From contig JBMNEO010000011.1 of assembly GCA_050948825.1 (NCBI GenBank), positions 1 through 58,618 on the forward strand: DNA of 58,618 nt, read 5' to 3'. Position numbers and translations under genes: made by a program. Below the pieces are notes generated by a model. The model saw nothing but the letters and a program-made list of their open reading frames with translations. It searched no databases and was not told the origin of the DNA. Origin of the DNA: DUQX01 sp050948825. Lineage in GTDB: Bacteria > Bacillota > Dethiobacteria > DTU022 > UBA8154. The stretch's first letter is position 1. Each line of letters opens with the position of its first letter. Below are positions 50,500 through 58,618 of the stretch, one piece after another.

Positions 50500-51912
50500 T
50501 TGAACCAGCTCAAAGTCGTGAATAATCGCATTTTCTCTATTACCGGGTTTTCTTTACTTTTTGCCTATCTCCTGTCCTTTCTTTTTGAAGGACAGGTGCT
50601 TTACAGTATGCTTGCTTACCACAATGTAAAGGATTCCGCTTACATACTGGCGGCCATTGTGGCGCATTTTGTAGGGCTGTTTTCCTGCGGCTACCTTATA
50701 AAGTCTCCAACAGCTGCAAAATATATGATGCTTGGCAGTATGGGCGTATGTTTGATTGCAACTACACCGTTCTTTTTTGCTCCGTCTGTCCTTTGGGCAG
50801 CAGGATTGATTGTCAGCGGATATGCGGGAGGCTGTGCGGTGGCCTCGTGGGGTTATTTTCTTAAAGCCTTTACGCCCAAGAATCAACGCATCAAATCATG
50901 CGCGGACGTTCTGATTTATTCCAACATTATTATGATTGCCGTCAATGTGGTGGCCATTAATTTGTCACCTTTTATCGGACTTATTCTCTCTATTTTCTGT
51001 CTTGTCGCAGGTACGGCATTCATTTGGGCGCTGCCGGCCGGCACGGAGGAAATATGGAGTGAAGAAACGGAGAACAAGAGGTATGGCGATATTAAGAAAC
51101 CACTGCTGTTGCTATGCTTGTTTGTTTTTGTAATTACCATTAATTCGGGGCTTATGTATCAAGTCATAAATCCTGCTTTTGAGCATCTTACAGGTCTTGT
51201 GAGCTGGTATTGGGCTGTACCGTATATTATTGCGCTTGCCGTTATGCGGAACTTGCCGATGAAGGCAAAGCGCTCAAGAATTTTGTATATCGGTATGGCA
51301 ATGATTATGGGGGCGTTTATCAGTTTTATGCTGCTGGGACGACACGCTCCCGATTATCTTGTTGTGGATACTCTGATGCTCGGTGCATGCGGCATCTTTG
51401 ATTTGTTTTGGTGGAGCATCATCGGGGAGATGCTGGACTATACTGAAAACCCCGTTAAGGTCTTTGGCATCGGGCTTTCCGCAAATGTACTCGGCGTCTT
51501 GGGCGGCGGAGCCCTCGGAGTGGCGATAACATCCATCCGGCTTTCCGGTGCAGAAGTGGCGGTCATCGCCCTCACGGTTGTTTGTGTCACACTGGTAATG
51601 CTGCCTCCACTCAACACGCAACTTGTTATGTTGCTCAAGAATCATGCCTATCTTGCCGCCTATGACCGTATGAGCGGGATGCAGCAGACAGATATTATCC
51701 GACAGATGAAAACCCTCGAAGAGCTGACTGTTAGAGAGCAGGAAGTACTCCAGCACATTCTGTCCGGCAAATCCAACCGCGAAATTGCCGTAACGTTGTC
51801 TATCAGTGAAAGTACTGTTAAAACGCATGCAAGAAATATATTTTCGAAATATAATGTCGGCAGCCGTGCGGAGCTGATCAGCACCCTGCTCAAAAACCAG
51901 TCCTATACATAG
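50500..51912 (+). CDS. MFS-like membrane domain fused to a LuxR-type DNA-binding domain
   Basis: The 470 residues have about twelve membrane segments (about 10-400) like an MFS carrier. They end with a LuxR/FixJ helix-turn-helix: LTVREQEVLQHILSGKSNREIAVTLSISESTVKTHARNIFSKYNVGSRAELIS. Such fusions are known (abundant in Coriobacteriia and some Clostridia) and are thought to act as one-component membrane-bound regulators, but no ligand or target is established. The carrier part lacks a clear A-motif and may be a sensor rather than a pump. TTG 50500 has CGGGAGGGG upstream; the longer frame from 50443 adds an unlikely 19 residues. It precedes a lipoprotein cluster. Confidence 0.85.
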   Translation: MNQLKVVNNRIFSITGFSLLFAYLLSFLFEGQVLYSMLAYHNVKDSAYILAAIVAHFVGLFSCGYLIKSPTAAKYMMLGSMGVCLIATTPFFFAPSVLWAAGLIVSGYAGGCAVASWGYFLKAFTPKNQRIKSCADVLIYSNIIMIAVNVVAINLSPFIGLILSIFCLVAGTAFIWALPAGTEEIWSEETENKRYGDIKKPLLLLCLFVFVITINSGLMYQVINPAFEHLTGLVSWYWAVPYIIALAVMRNLPMKAKRSRILYIGMAMIMGAFISFMLLGRHAPDYLVVDTLMLGACGIFDLFWWSIIGEMLDYTENPVKVFGIGLSANVLGVLGGGALGVAITSIRLSGAEVAVIALTVVCVTLVMLPPLNTQLVMLLKNHAYLAAYDRMSGMQQTDIIRQMKTLEELTVREQEVLQHILSGKSNREIAVTLSISESTVKTHARNIFSKYNVGSRAELISTLLKNQSYT

Positions 51913-51944
51913 CCCAAAAAGCCTTATAAACACCGGCAAATCCA

Positions 51945-51977
51945 GCCTCTCATACTAAAGTATGAGAGGCTTTTATT
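51945..51977 (+). terminator. Terminator after the LuxR fusion gene
   Basis: GCCTCTCATAC (51945-51955), loop TAAA, GTATGAGAGGC (51960-51970), then TTTTATT. This is a perfect 11-bp stem and a clear rho-independent terminator. It separates the regulator from the following genes. Confidence 0.93.
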
Positions 51978-52055
51978 GTGCGATTTCATCCTTTAGATCG
52001 ATGTTTTTTCCCTTATCTTTTTCTAAACTGTTCAATAAAGGGGGCGTAATGAAAT

Positions 52056-52565
52056 ATGAAGGCGATCCGCAAGCGACGTAATTGTTTTACTGTTCTTTTT
52101 GTGGCTGGTATTGTTCTAGCAACATGGGCTACCGTGAAGCCTATGGTGGCGACAGCTTCTGTTTTTGGAGCTGCCAGTATCGCCTCGCTTATGCTCCTGA
52201 TCAAGCAAAGTCGTTTGTTTTATGACGCAAGTCTTATCTGCGACAACTCCATCCTTGCGGTACCCTCTGCTGTTATCTCCATGCCGGGCGACAAAGAGCA
52301 AATGAACAAAAAGGAAGTTGTAGTCTCTTCCTTTGGTATCATGATCGGCAGCAAAATCTATAAATGGGGACGCACGGGAGTAGATGGAGTACGGCTGAAC
52401 ACCGTTGATATTGACCGGACACGGATCTACCTGACCTTTGGTGACGGAACCGAAACAATGCGGATAGAACTGATGCACGGTATGGCTGACGAGCAGGCCG
52501 TGATGGATGTAAAAGAAAGGTTGTGGCGTGAAACCGGCGTAACAGCCATAATCAGTGGTTGGTAG
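52056..52565 (+). CDS. Two-span membrane protein of unknown function
   Basis: Not recognised. The 169-residue protein has a basic N-terminus and two hydrophobic segments (about 10-28 and 32-50: FTVLFVAGIVLATWATV and ATASVFGAASIASLMLLI). A soluble C-terminal part with predicted strands (VVVSSFGIMIGSKIYKWGRTGVDGVRLNTVDIDRTRIYLTFGDG) resembles PH-like domains of bacterial membrane proteins in pattern only. ATG 52056 lies 13 bases after AAAGGGGG. It stands between the LuxR terminator and the lipoprotein gene. Confidence 0.55.
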   Translation: MKAIRKRRNCFTVLFVAGIVLATWATVKPMVATASVFGAASIASLMLLIKQSRLFYDASLICDNSILAVPSAVISMPGDKEQMNKKEVVVSSFGIMIGSKIYKWGRTGVDGVRLNTVDIDRTRIYLTFGDGTETMRIELMHGMADEQAVMDVKERLWRETGVTAIISGW

Positions 52566-52664
52566 TAGGAAATTGCAACAATTCAAAGGGGTGAGGTGAA
52601 GTGAAATCAAGCATCTTAATTGCATTGGTCGAAAAAAATTACAAATCAAAAGGAGAGTAATAAA

Positions 52665-54824
52665 GTGAAGCAGGTTTTTTTAAGAAAGACAATCTGGATA
52701 ATAGTGATAACATTGGCCTTGATGACATTTATTTTATCCGGCTGCTCGAGTGGGGGGGCTTCCGCCGGCGTAAAGGACGGCATCATTGAACTGGAACAGG
52801 CCAAACTGGATTTTGGCGACAACCAGGTGACCGATTCATCTCAAAGTTCACTTACCGTGATCAAGTTGAAGAAAGGGGAAGAGCCTGACGGTCTAGCCTC
52901 TACCTTATTTGAGCTGTATCTTGATGTAACCTGCGACTTGCCGGTTACCATCAGCATTCCCCTTGCTGAGGCCGAGGTTCCCGAGGATGAGGAGTCAGCG
53001 GTCATGCTGGGGTTGGGTAATGAAGTAATCCTTGATGATGGCACTTCAGATTCCCTCTATTCCTACATACCGGTGGAGGTGGCAGACGGTGTAGCCACAT
53101 CCACCTTTATCCCATCGCAGTATTTAGGAGAGCCGGCGGTGCGCGGTGCCTCCGGCAGCGCCAAGGCCTCCCGGGAGCGCTTGACCTGGGGACTTTTCCG
53201 GCTTGCTACCAGCTTTGAAGAGGGTGGACATTTCGTTGTTTATTTTCCAAAACAGGCGAGGAAATATCTCCTCGATTTCGAAGAACGCCGCGCGCTTCTC
53301 TCTGATCTGGAGGTCGTATATGACGAATACCTGAGCAAAGGTTATGCCTATGAAAAACGCGAAGAGTGGCCGATGGAGGTCTATATCCAGTCCCTCAAGC
53401 AGGATGGTTACTACTTTTACCGTTGGGATGGCGCTGCCGGTCAAATTTATCTTAACCGGGCTCTGTTTCAAGACGGCTATGGGGCGGATGCGGTAAAACC
53501 CTTGCTTGCCCATGAATTCTTCCATTTTGTGCAGTTAAACTATGTCGATAGCGGCAGCGATCTGCTCTGGTTTGACGAGGCCACCGCCACCTATTTCGAA
53601 GAGCAAAAAGCCGGCAATTATCCTTATATTGTCAAGCAATATGAAGAATTAATATTCTCCGGCGTCTTCCCCCTGGATAACGATGCGGTCAACGGCTACG
53701 CCCGCATGCCGCTGATCAAGTTTCTATCACAAAAAAGGGGGGAGGAGTTTATCTTAAATGCCTATACCATCGCCGGAGGGGGAGCCGGCTGGGAGAATGC
53801 CCTGCTCTCCTCTGCCGGTCCGCCTTCCGTTTGGGCAGGGGACTTTTACGAAGCGCTGATAAAAGGAGGCGAAGTTAGTCACTTTTCTCCCTATGCGCTG
53901 CATAAAATCCTTGTCGGAGATAAGAAATGGACTGAAGAGAAAGGGAATAAGAGAAAAATTGGTACCAAGTTAGAGCTGACTATACCCGCCGCCGAGGAGA
54001 TCGATGCTATGGTGGCAAAAGGGGAGGAGCCTGTTTTTGGCAGCGCAACAGTGAGCGTAGGTTCTTTCGGTGCCCAGCTGGTAGCAATTACTGTTGATGA
54101 GAAAAACTTGTCGCGGCTCTCCGAAGGCACCGATCCTTCCGTATCGGTGCCGGGGGCTGATTTTCGTGTTTTTGCTATCCACGGTAGCTCGGTAGAGGTA
54201 TTCAGCGGCGGCGGCGGGGCTGTTACACTTAACGACTTCAAAAAGCTATCCGATGACTTCTCAGAACACGAAAGAGATAAGACCTTGTTTCTGGTGCTGG
54301 TGACAGGGCTTCATGATAGCGGCAAGCAGGATTATACAGTAAAGGTGGGGCTGCCCGCCTATCCCACCCTTGATGAACTGGTGGGGGAATATCCTAACAG
54401 CAGTCTGCTTATGGCCAAAGTCTATATAGCGGATGAGGTCATGGCAGAGGCCCAGTCGGGTAAAAACGGGGACAGCTCCGGATGTGATGCCCAGACGCTG
54501 GCTATGCTTAAAGGTATGGAGGGGCAGGAGATGCCGATCAAGCTGGTGATCAAAAAAACCGGTGAAAACAGCGGTTCTTTAGCAATACTCAATGAAGAGA
54601 GCAAAAAAGATGTAGGCGACGAGGTATTCCCCTTTACCTATGCAGGCGGACGGCTTGTTTTCGATTTCGAAAAAGACGGGGAACATTTAACAGGTTTTCT
54701 AACCGCTGCCTATGGGAAAAACAAGGACGTGATTGTAGTGGGCGATTTGAACATATCGGCCGGCGGCGGGCAGATCACTTTAGACCTGCATCTTAACGGC
54801 AGCAAGCCGCTGGATACCCGGTAA
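52665..54824 (+). CDS. Lipoprotein with a zinc-metalloprotease-like domain
   Basis: No named family was recognised. The 719-residue protein starts with a lipoprotein signal (lipobox LSGC, lipidated C27) and is anchored outside the membrane. The middle holds HEFFH at 283-287 (the HExxH zinc motif) with FDEATATYFEE downstream. E305 would be the third ligand, giving a gluzincin-like arrangement. About 130 residues later and to the C-terminus are beta-rich segments with no clear family. The long N-terminal region (about 30-150) has the feel of an Ig-like or jelly-roll domain. GTG 52665 lies behind AAGGAGAG. It is followed without a gap by an Lgt-like gene. Confidence 0.75.
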   Translation: MKQVFLRKTIWIIVITLALMTFILSGCSSGGASAGVKDGIIELEQAKLDFGDNQVTDSSQSSLTVIKLKKGEEPDGLASTLFELYLDVTCDLPVTISIPLAEAEVPEDEESAVMLGLGNEVILDDGTSDSLYSYIPVEVADGVATSTFIPSQYLGEPAVRGASGSAKASRERLTWGLFRLATSFEEGGHFVVYFPKQARKYLLDFEERRALLSDLEVVYDEYLSKGYAYEKREEWPMEVYIQSLKQDGYYFYRWDGAAGQIYLNRALFQDGYGADAVKPLLAHEFFHFVQLNYVDSGSDLLWFDEATATYFEEQKAGNYPYIVKQYEELIFSGVFPLDNDAVNGYARMPLIKFLSQKRGEEFILNAYTIAGGGAGWENALLSSAGPPSVWAGDFYEALIKGGEVSHFSPYALHKILVGDKKWTEEKGNKRKIGTKLELTIPAAEEIDAMVAKGEEPVFGSATVSVGSFGAQLVAITVDEKNLSRLSEGTDPSVSVPGADFRVFAIHGSSVEVFSGGGGAVTLNDFKKLSDDFSEHERDKTLFLVLVTGLHDSGKQDYTVKVGLPAYPTLDELVGEYPNSSLLMAKVYIADEVMAEAQSGKNGDSSGCDAQTLAMLKGMEGQEMPIKLVIKKTGENSGSLAILNEESKKDVGDEVFPFTYAGGRLVFDFEKDGEHLTGFLTAAYGKNKDVIVVGDLNISAGGGQITLDLHLNGSKPLDTR

Positions 54825-55628
54825 ATGCAGCCGGAGCTTACCTTTTACCTGTTTGGCATGACGGTGAAGATCCAGGCTTACATCCTGTTTACAATACTGG
54901 GTGCGCTTACGGGCACAGCGGCAGCCCTTCCCTTGTTCAAAAGGGAAGGGCTGCCGCTGCTGCGCGCCCTTGGGCTGCTAACTTGCATGGCCGTGGCCTT
55001 TCTGGCCGGTGCCAGGCTGCTTAATTTTGTCATCAATCCGGCGGCCTATGGTGGCTCACTGCATGTTTATACCCTGCGCCTGGCGGGCCTCTCCCTATAC
55101 GGAGGCATTTTCTGTTCCTTGGCCGTCCTGCTAAGCTGGGCTCGCGCTACCCGCGCCGATGCCTGGCGGTTGCTGGATGCGCTGGTGCTGCCCACAGGGC
55201 TGGCCTTTGCTTTGGCCCGGGTGGGCTGTTATCTTAACGGTTGTTGTGCCGGTATTGCCACCGGTTCGCGATGGGGCGTGCCTTTTCCACTCCCAGAAAA
55301 TGGGCAGGAACTGTTTAGCGAAATTTTTCCCCTGTTGCTAAAGGGCTGCACCACCGTAAGTCTCTATCCTACGCAGCTATTTGAACTTGCGCTGGCACTT
55401 TTGGGCTTAATCCCTGTACTGTGGCTCTATTTCCGGCGCCGGCTGCCCCGCGGCGCCGCCTTCCTGCTATACGGCGTCTGGTTTTCCGCTATGCGCCTTG
55501 CGGTCCTTCCTTTACGCAGCCTGCTCTATGCGGAGATAGTGGTAAAATATTTGTACCCCATGTTCTACATTGGGCTCATCTTGAGTGGGATATTTTTGCT
55601 AATACGCAAGCTCAGGGACGGTTCTTGA
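54825..55628 (+). CDS. Lgt-like prolipoprotein diacylglyceryl transferase homologue
   Basis: The 267-residue protein has about seven spans and the Lgt layout. Visible motifs are LAGLSLYGGI (89-95), ARVGCYLNGCCAG (131-143) and SLYPTQLFE. In E. coli Lgt the first motif has SYHGG with an essential His; here it is SLYGG, so the His is replaced. R132 and N138 are kept, while C135, C140 and C141 stand in positions of Asn/Glu. This form (RxGCxxxGCC) is a known Lgt-like subgroup of uncertain activity. The ATG directly follows the lipoprotein stop, so the two are coupled. The last codons (KLRDGS and TGA) come from a repeat. Confidence 0.8.
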   Translation: MQPELTFYLFGMTVKIQAYILFTILGALTGTAAALPLFKREGLPLLRALGLLTCMAVAFLAGARLLNFVINPAAYGGSLHVYTLRLAGLSLYGGIFCSLAVLLSWARATRADAWRLLDALVLPTGLAFALARVGCYLNGCCAGIATGSRWGVPFPLPENGQELFSEIFPLLLKGCTTVSLYPTQLFELALALLGLIPVLWLYFRRRLPRGAAFLLYGVWFSAMRLAVLPLRSLLYAEIVVKYLYPMFYIGLILSGIFLLIRKLRDGS

Positions 55629-55680
55629 CTTGCTAGCGAAGCAAGATTGGGCAAGCTCAGGGACGTTCTTGACTTGCTAC
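55602..55680 (+). repeat. CAGGGACGGTTCTTG repeat, direct pair at the end of the Lgt-like gene
   Basis: GCAAGCTCAGGGACGG-TTCTTGACTTGC occurs at about 55607-55633. It recurs at about 55651-55677 with one G lost. The first copy holds the stop codon of the Lgt-like gene (55626-55628). It is the same 15-mer as at 28161-28175. Confidence 0.75.
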
Positions 55681-55916
55681 AAGAACAGTGTATTCCTCAG
55701 TTATCATACTAGATATCGCAGTTGCCGGATTGGCGGCGGCACAGGCTGCTTTAATCAACAAAAGCCAATCGAAGCAGGCAAAAAATGGCTGGTTGAAACT
55801 AGAAATGATTTATCCATCATTAGAGACTGCACCTTTGCTTTTCGATCTTTTATTGGGGATATGAGTACATATTTCGGGTGTCTTAAATACCTGGAGCGGG
55901 TCATCCTGGGCCATTA
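55681..55916 (+). other. Intergenic region with a possible gene remnant
   Basis: One frame reads DIAVAGLAAAQAALINKSQSK from about 55710, which resembles the C-terminal end of PpdK in this window (VAIARLAAAQAAINANGD). The DNA is also alike: 26 of 32 bases match 50123-50154. No start, ribosome site or upstream part is present. No other gene is seen here. Confidence 0.3.
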
Positions 55917-57473
55917 TTATCCTTTCAAGGGGCCATCTGTTTGTTTTCTTTCCTCCCACACAGGAAACAACGCCGATAAGATGAGAGCCACAGCCAAAAA
56001 AAAGATGGACAGGCCCAGCCATCTCGAAACGATGGGAAATACTGTGGTAATAAACAAATAATCTTGATTTTTTGCCCACCAGAGACCCGTAACCACAATG
56101 ACAAACAAACCGCTTTGCACTAAACGTAAAAGAAGGAATTCCCCCGATAGCGGTGCAAACCGGCGTCTTTTGCTGCTCATTCCCCGGCCAAGCCGCCACA
56201 ATTGCCATAACACAATGGAGAAAATTAAACCGTTTAAAGCCCAGAGGGCCTTTTTCACCCGAATAATTTGCTCCATACCAATGGAAGAAAACCCGTTCCA
56301 ATTTGCCCAATCCCTTAATATATAAGCAATAAAGGGCCAGCTTCGCTGGCTATTGGTTAAAATAACAATCCCGTCGCCTGTTTCCGGGAACGAGTGAAAA
56401 TGAGTCATCACTCCGCCGCCCTGACCGCCGTGGGAAACTGCCCGTTCACCACTGGGCAGGTCTTCCAGGTAATAACCCAACCCGTATGCATCAAAGACAA
56501 GATCATAAACACCAATTTTACCGGCTATGGGCGTATAGAGTTTATTTATATTTTGGCGGGTAAGCACTTCCTGACCCTCATGGGGAAAATTTGTCATCCC
56601 GGCAGCAACAAAGGTGGCGATATCCTCTGCAGTTGCCAAAAGGCCACCGGAAGCTTTTTCCGGATAAACATATAGAGGCACAGGCCTGCCTTTTAAATCA
56701 TAACCGGTAGGAACTGCGGGTTCCAAGTCTTCACTCCACGTAAAAGTGGAGCGGTTCATTCCCAGGGGAAGGAAAATTTCTTCTTCCATATATGCTGCAA
56801 AATCGCGGCCTGTTACTTCTTCGATCAACAACTCGAGCAAGTTATATCCCGTATTGGAATATGAAAATGATAAACCCGGCTCCCGGATGAGAACAGCTTC
56901 TTTAGACAAACTTTCCTCTAAGGAAGGCATTTCTTCCCGCGGGGAGTAACGTTCCCAAAAATCTCCCAAAGGCATACCGGCATTATGGCTGAGCAGCTGC
57001 CTTACCGTCACCTTTTCCTCTGAAAAATTCGATTCCGGCAACTCCCAGTTTTGCAGATATTGCACTACGGGATTATCCAGCTCAATTTTCCCCTGCTCTA
57101 CTAATTTCATTATCCCCCAGGCAGTAACGGGCTTTGAAAGTGACTCCACCCGGCAATAAGTATCGGTGGTCATTCTTCTTTCATTTTCCAGATCCGCATA
57201 ACCATATGCTTTGGACCAGGCAGCCCGGCCGTTTTGAACCAGTGCGATACTGGCTCCTGGAATATCATAATATTTCATTAAAGCGGGGATACGCTTGTCA
57301 AGATGGGCGGTAAAATCCTGGAGGGAAGAATGCTGTTCAGCAGCCCCTGCGGCATGGGACCAGAGAAACAGCATGGTTGCCAATAATACCAGTATTCCGA
57401 CCTTCCTTATTTTAAAAAGGTGCCATAAATTTGCCCCTTTACCACTCATCATATGCATCACCATTTTCCCCAC
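55917..57473 (-). CDS. Serine beta-lactamase-like hydrolase with C-terminal membrane spans
   Basis: The 518-residue protein belongs to the class C beta-lactamase/esterase family (PF00144). It has an N-terminal signal (VGILVLLATMLFLWSHAAGA). The active-site motifs are S111-L-S-K114, Y205-S-N207 and H348-G-G (HGGQGGG). Four hydrophobic segments follow at about 390-505 and tie it to the membrane. Such proteins are mostly peptidases or esterases rather than antibiotic-degrading enzymes. The start is unclear: GTG 57473 and ATG 57464 are in frame, with a weak GTGGGGA site. It lies downstream of the D-Ala-D-Ala carboxypeptidase on the same strand. Confidence 0.88.
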   Translation of the reverse strand: MGKMVMHMMSGKGANLWHLFKIRKVGILVLLATMLFLWSHAAGAAEQHSSLQDFTAHLDKRIPALMKYYDIPGASIALVQNGRAAWSKAYGYADLENERRMTTDTYCRVESLSKPVTAWGIMKLVEQGKIELDNPVVQYLQNWELPESNFSEEKVTVRQLLSHNAGMPLGDFWERYSPREEMPSLEESLSKEAVLIREPGLSFSYSNTGYNLLELLIEEVTGRDFAAYMEEEIFLPLGMNRSTFTWSEDLEPAVPTGYDLKGRPVPLYVYPEKASGGLLATAEDIATFVAAGMTNFPHEGQEVLTRQNINKLYTPIAGKIGVYDLVFDAYGLGYYLEDLPSGERAVSHGGQGGGVMTHFHSFPETGDGIVILTNSQRSWPFIAYILRDWANWNGFSSIGMEQIIRVKKALWALNGLIFSIVLWQLWRLGRGMSSKRRRFAPLSGEFLLLRLVQSGLFVIVVTGLWWAKNQDYLFITTVFPIVSRWLGLSIFFLAVALILSALFPVWEERKQTDGPLKG

Positions 57474-57576
57474 TCAGGATGTAAAATTTTCTTTTAGCAT
57501 TGATATGGAAAAACAGGAAGGAAAATTTTAGAGCTGCGTTGAATAAAAAAGAAGTGTTCCTTTTTAGTCCTGGGAG

Positions 57577-58617
57577 TTAAAACAACAAGTTGCTGATCAT
57601 CTGCAGCAGCTTTTGCCACAGACCGGTGAAAAAATCCGCTACAGAACGCAATATAAGCGAGAAAATGCCGGCTTTTTTGATATCTTTCGCTGCAAGCAGG
57701 GGCTCCTCCGTTAACTTTTTACCATCGAGAAGGACCTCTACGCTGCCCAGAGGAGAACCCTTTTCGATGGGTGCAGGAGCGCTCTCCGGGATGTTATACT
57801 TCAGTTCCAGGTCTTCCTGGCGGTCAAAAGGCACAACGGTTTCTACCGGCTTTTCCAGTGTTAAATCCAACTGCCGCTCTTCGCCACCTGTAACTCTGAT
57901 ACTGCTAACAACTTCACCTGCCGGCAACAGCTCTGCCAGCGTATAGTTTCGGAATGCATAGTTGAGCATAGTTTCATTATCTATAAGTCTTTTTTCTGCG
58001 CTGGAGGCGTTCAAGGTCACTGTTATAAAGCGCAGGCCTTCCTGGGCTGCTGTTCCTACCAGGCAGTGCCCCGCCTCCGTTGTGTGTCCCGTTTTCAAGC
58101 CATCAGCCCCCGTGTAACGGCCCAACAGGGGGTTGAGGTTGTATTGAACAATATCATTATAAGTAAACTCCGTTTGCTTGTGTAATTTAAGGTATTCGGA
58201 ATAATTTTGTATCAGGTGGCGTGAAATTACCGCCAGGTCTTCCGCGGTAGTATAGTGATCGGGATGAGGCAGACCGGAAGAATTCTGGAATTGTGTATTT
58301 TTTAAACCCAGCTCAGCCGCTTTTTTGTTCATTTCCTGGACAAAGACGGCCTCTGATCCGTAAATGTGCTCTGCAATTGCTACGCAGCCGTCATTTGCAG
58401 ATACAACTGCTATCCCGGTGATCAGATCGCCGATGGTAACCTTTTGCCCTATTTCCAAAAACATCTGGGAGCCTCCTGTTTCCCAGGCTTTCTGGCTGAC
58501 GACAGTTTCTTCATCCCAGGATATTCTTCCGCTTTGCAGGGCTTCGTAGGAAAGGAGAAGGGTCATAATTTTGGTCAGGCTTGCCGGAGGCAAAGGTTCA
58601 CTGCCGTTTTGGGAGAA
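57577..58617 (-). CDS. D-alanyl-D-alanine carboxypeptidase, 5' end outside the window
   Basis: This PBP5/DacF-type enzyme trims peptidoglycan side chains. SxxK is in PPASLTKIM, SxN in SANDGCVAIAE, and KTG in LKTGHTTEAGHCLVG. The C-terminal part (from about residue 215 of the visible portion) is the beta domain, followed by an amphipathic hydrophobic tail (FFTGLWQKLLQMISNLLF) for membrane attachment. The frame runs open to the window edge (…FSQNGSEPLPP), so the start and signal peptide are outside. The gene is intact as far as it is visible. Confidence 0.95.
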   Translation of the reverse strand, partial: FSQNGSEPLPPASLTKIMTLLLSYEALQSGRISWDEETVVSQKAWETGGSQMFLEIGQKVTIGDLITGIAVVSANDGCVAIAEHIYGSEAVFVQEMNKKAAELGLKNTQFQNSSGLPHPDHYTTAEDLAVISRHLIQNYSEYLKLHKQTEFTYNDIVQYNLNPLLGRYTGADGLKTGHTTEAGHCLVGTAAQEGLRFITVTLNASSAEKRLIDNETMLNYAFRNYTLAELLPAGEVVSSIRVTGGEERQLDLTLEKPVETVVPFDRQEDLELKYNIPESAPAPIEKGSPLGSVEVLLDGKKLTEEPLLAAKDIKKAGIFSLILRSVADFFTGLWQKLLQMISNLLF

Positions 58618-58618
58618 A

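Noticed and set aside
55630..56061. 143-residue plus-strand ORF after the Lgt-like gene
   Set aside because: Begins in repeat DNA, has no ribosome site or family features, and runs opposite to the real gene that starts to its right.
55917..57473. Serine hydrolase as a beta-lactam resistance gene
   Set aside because: The SxxK/YxN/HGG motifs fit the wide PF00144 family. The C-terminal membrane spans and the neighbour dac gene favour a wall or membrane role; nothing shows lactam specificity.
1..58618. tRNA, rRNA, CRISPR arrays or complete insertion sequences
   Set aside because: No T-loop GGTTCGAATC-type sites with cloverleaf arms, no rRNA core sequences, no regularly spaced repeats and no transposase or integrase were seen on reading both strands.

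Overview
The window looks like a chromosomal segment of an anaerobic, endospore-forming Firmicute (class Clostridia in the broad sense). The evidence is sporulation genes (spoIIP, yqfC, yqfD), sigI-rsgI, a CIRCE-controlled hrcA-grpE-dnaK-dnaJ operon, a T-box in front of glyQS, desulfoferrodoxin (an anaerobe's superoxide reductase), pyruvate phosphate dikinase, many TTG/GTG starts behind strong AGGAGG sites, and a selenium pathway whose SelD is itself read through an in-frame UGA. No rRNA, tRNA, CRISPR array or complete insertion sequence was found.

Layout. 0-6.4 kb: desulfoferrodoxin, a CapD-type nucleotide-sugar dehydratase, two transporters, a YkgJ-type Cys-cluster protein and selenoprotein SelD. 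6.4-9 kb: iscR-iscS-iscU for Fe-S assembly. 9-12 kb: spoIIP, a small membrane ORF and a PAS-PAS-GGDEF cyclase. 12-20.3 kb: the class I heat-shock operon, a ComK-like gene where prmA usually lies, rsmE and mtaB. 20.3-28.6 kb: two Phd/PIN toxin-antitoxin modules flank mnmH-ylbF, hinT, rpsU-yqeY, nfeD and floA. 28.9-32.4 kb: sigI-rsgI with a secreted stalk-domain protein. 32.5-42.7 kb: the conserved yqfC-yqfD-phoH-pgpH-ybeY-dgkA-(DUF881)-cdd-era-recO block. 42.7-50.2 kb: DUF4342, glyQS, the PPDK regulator and ppdK. 50.4-55.6 kb: a less familiar set made of an MFS-LuxR fusion, a small membrane protein, an HExxH lipoprotein and an Lgt-like enzyme. 55.9-58.6 kb: two serine peptidase-family genes on the minus strand, the last cut by the window edge.

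Genes that work together: SelD makes selenophosphate, which MnmH uses for 2-selenouridine in tRNA and which SelD's own selenocysteine requires. IscS/IscU supply Fe-S clusters to MtaB. The PPDK regulator sits one base before ppdK. YbeY, Era, RecO, RsmE, S21 and GlyQS are housekeeping RNA and ribosome functions.

The most unusual feature is a set of short palindromic repeats (three sequence families) that sit at stop codons of many genes. One copy is inserted in frame inside era, adding about 40 residues ahead of the KH domain. Together with the UGA-containing selD, this is the best reason to look again at this window.
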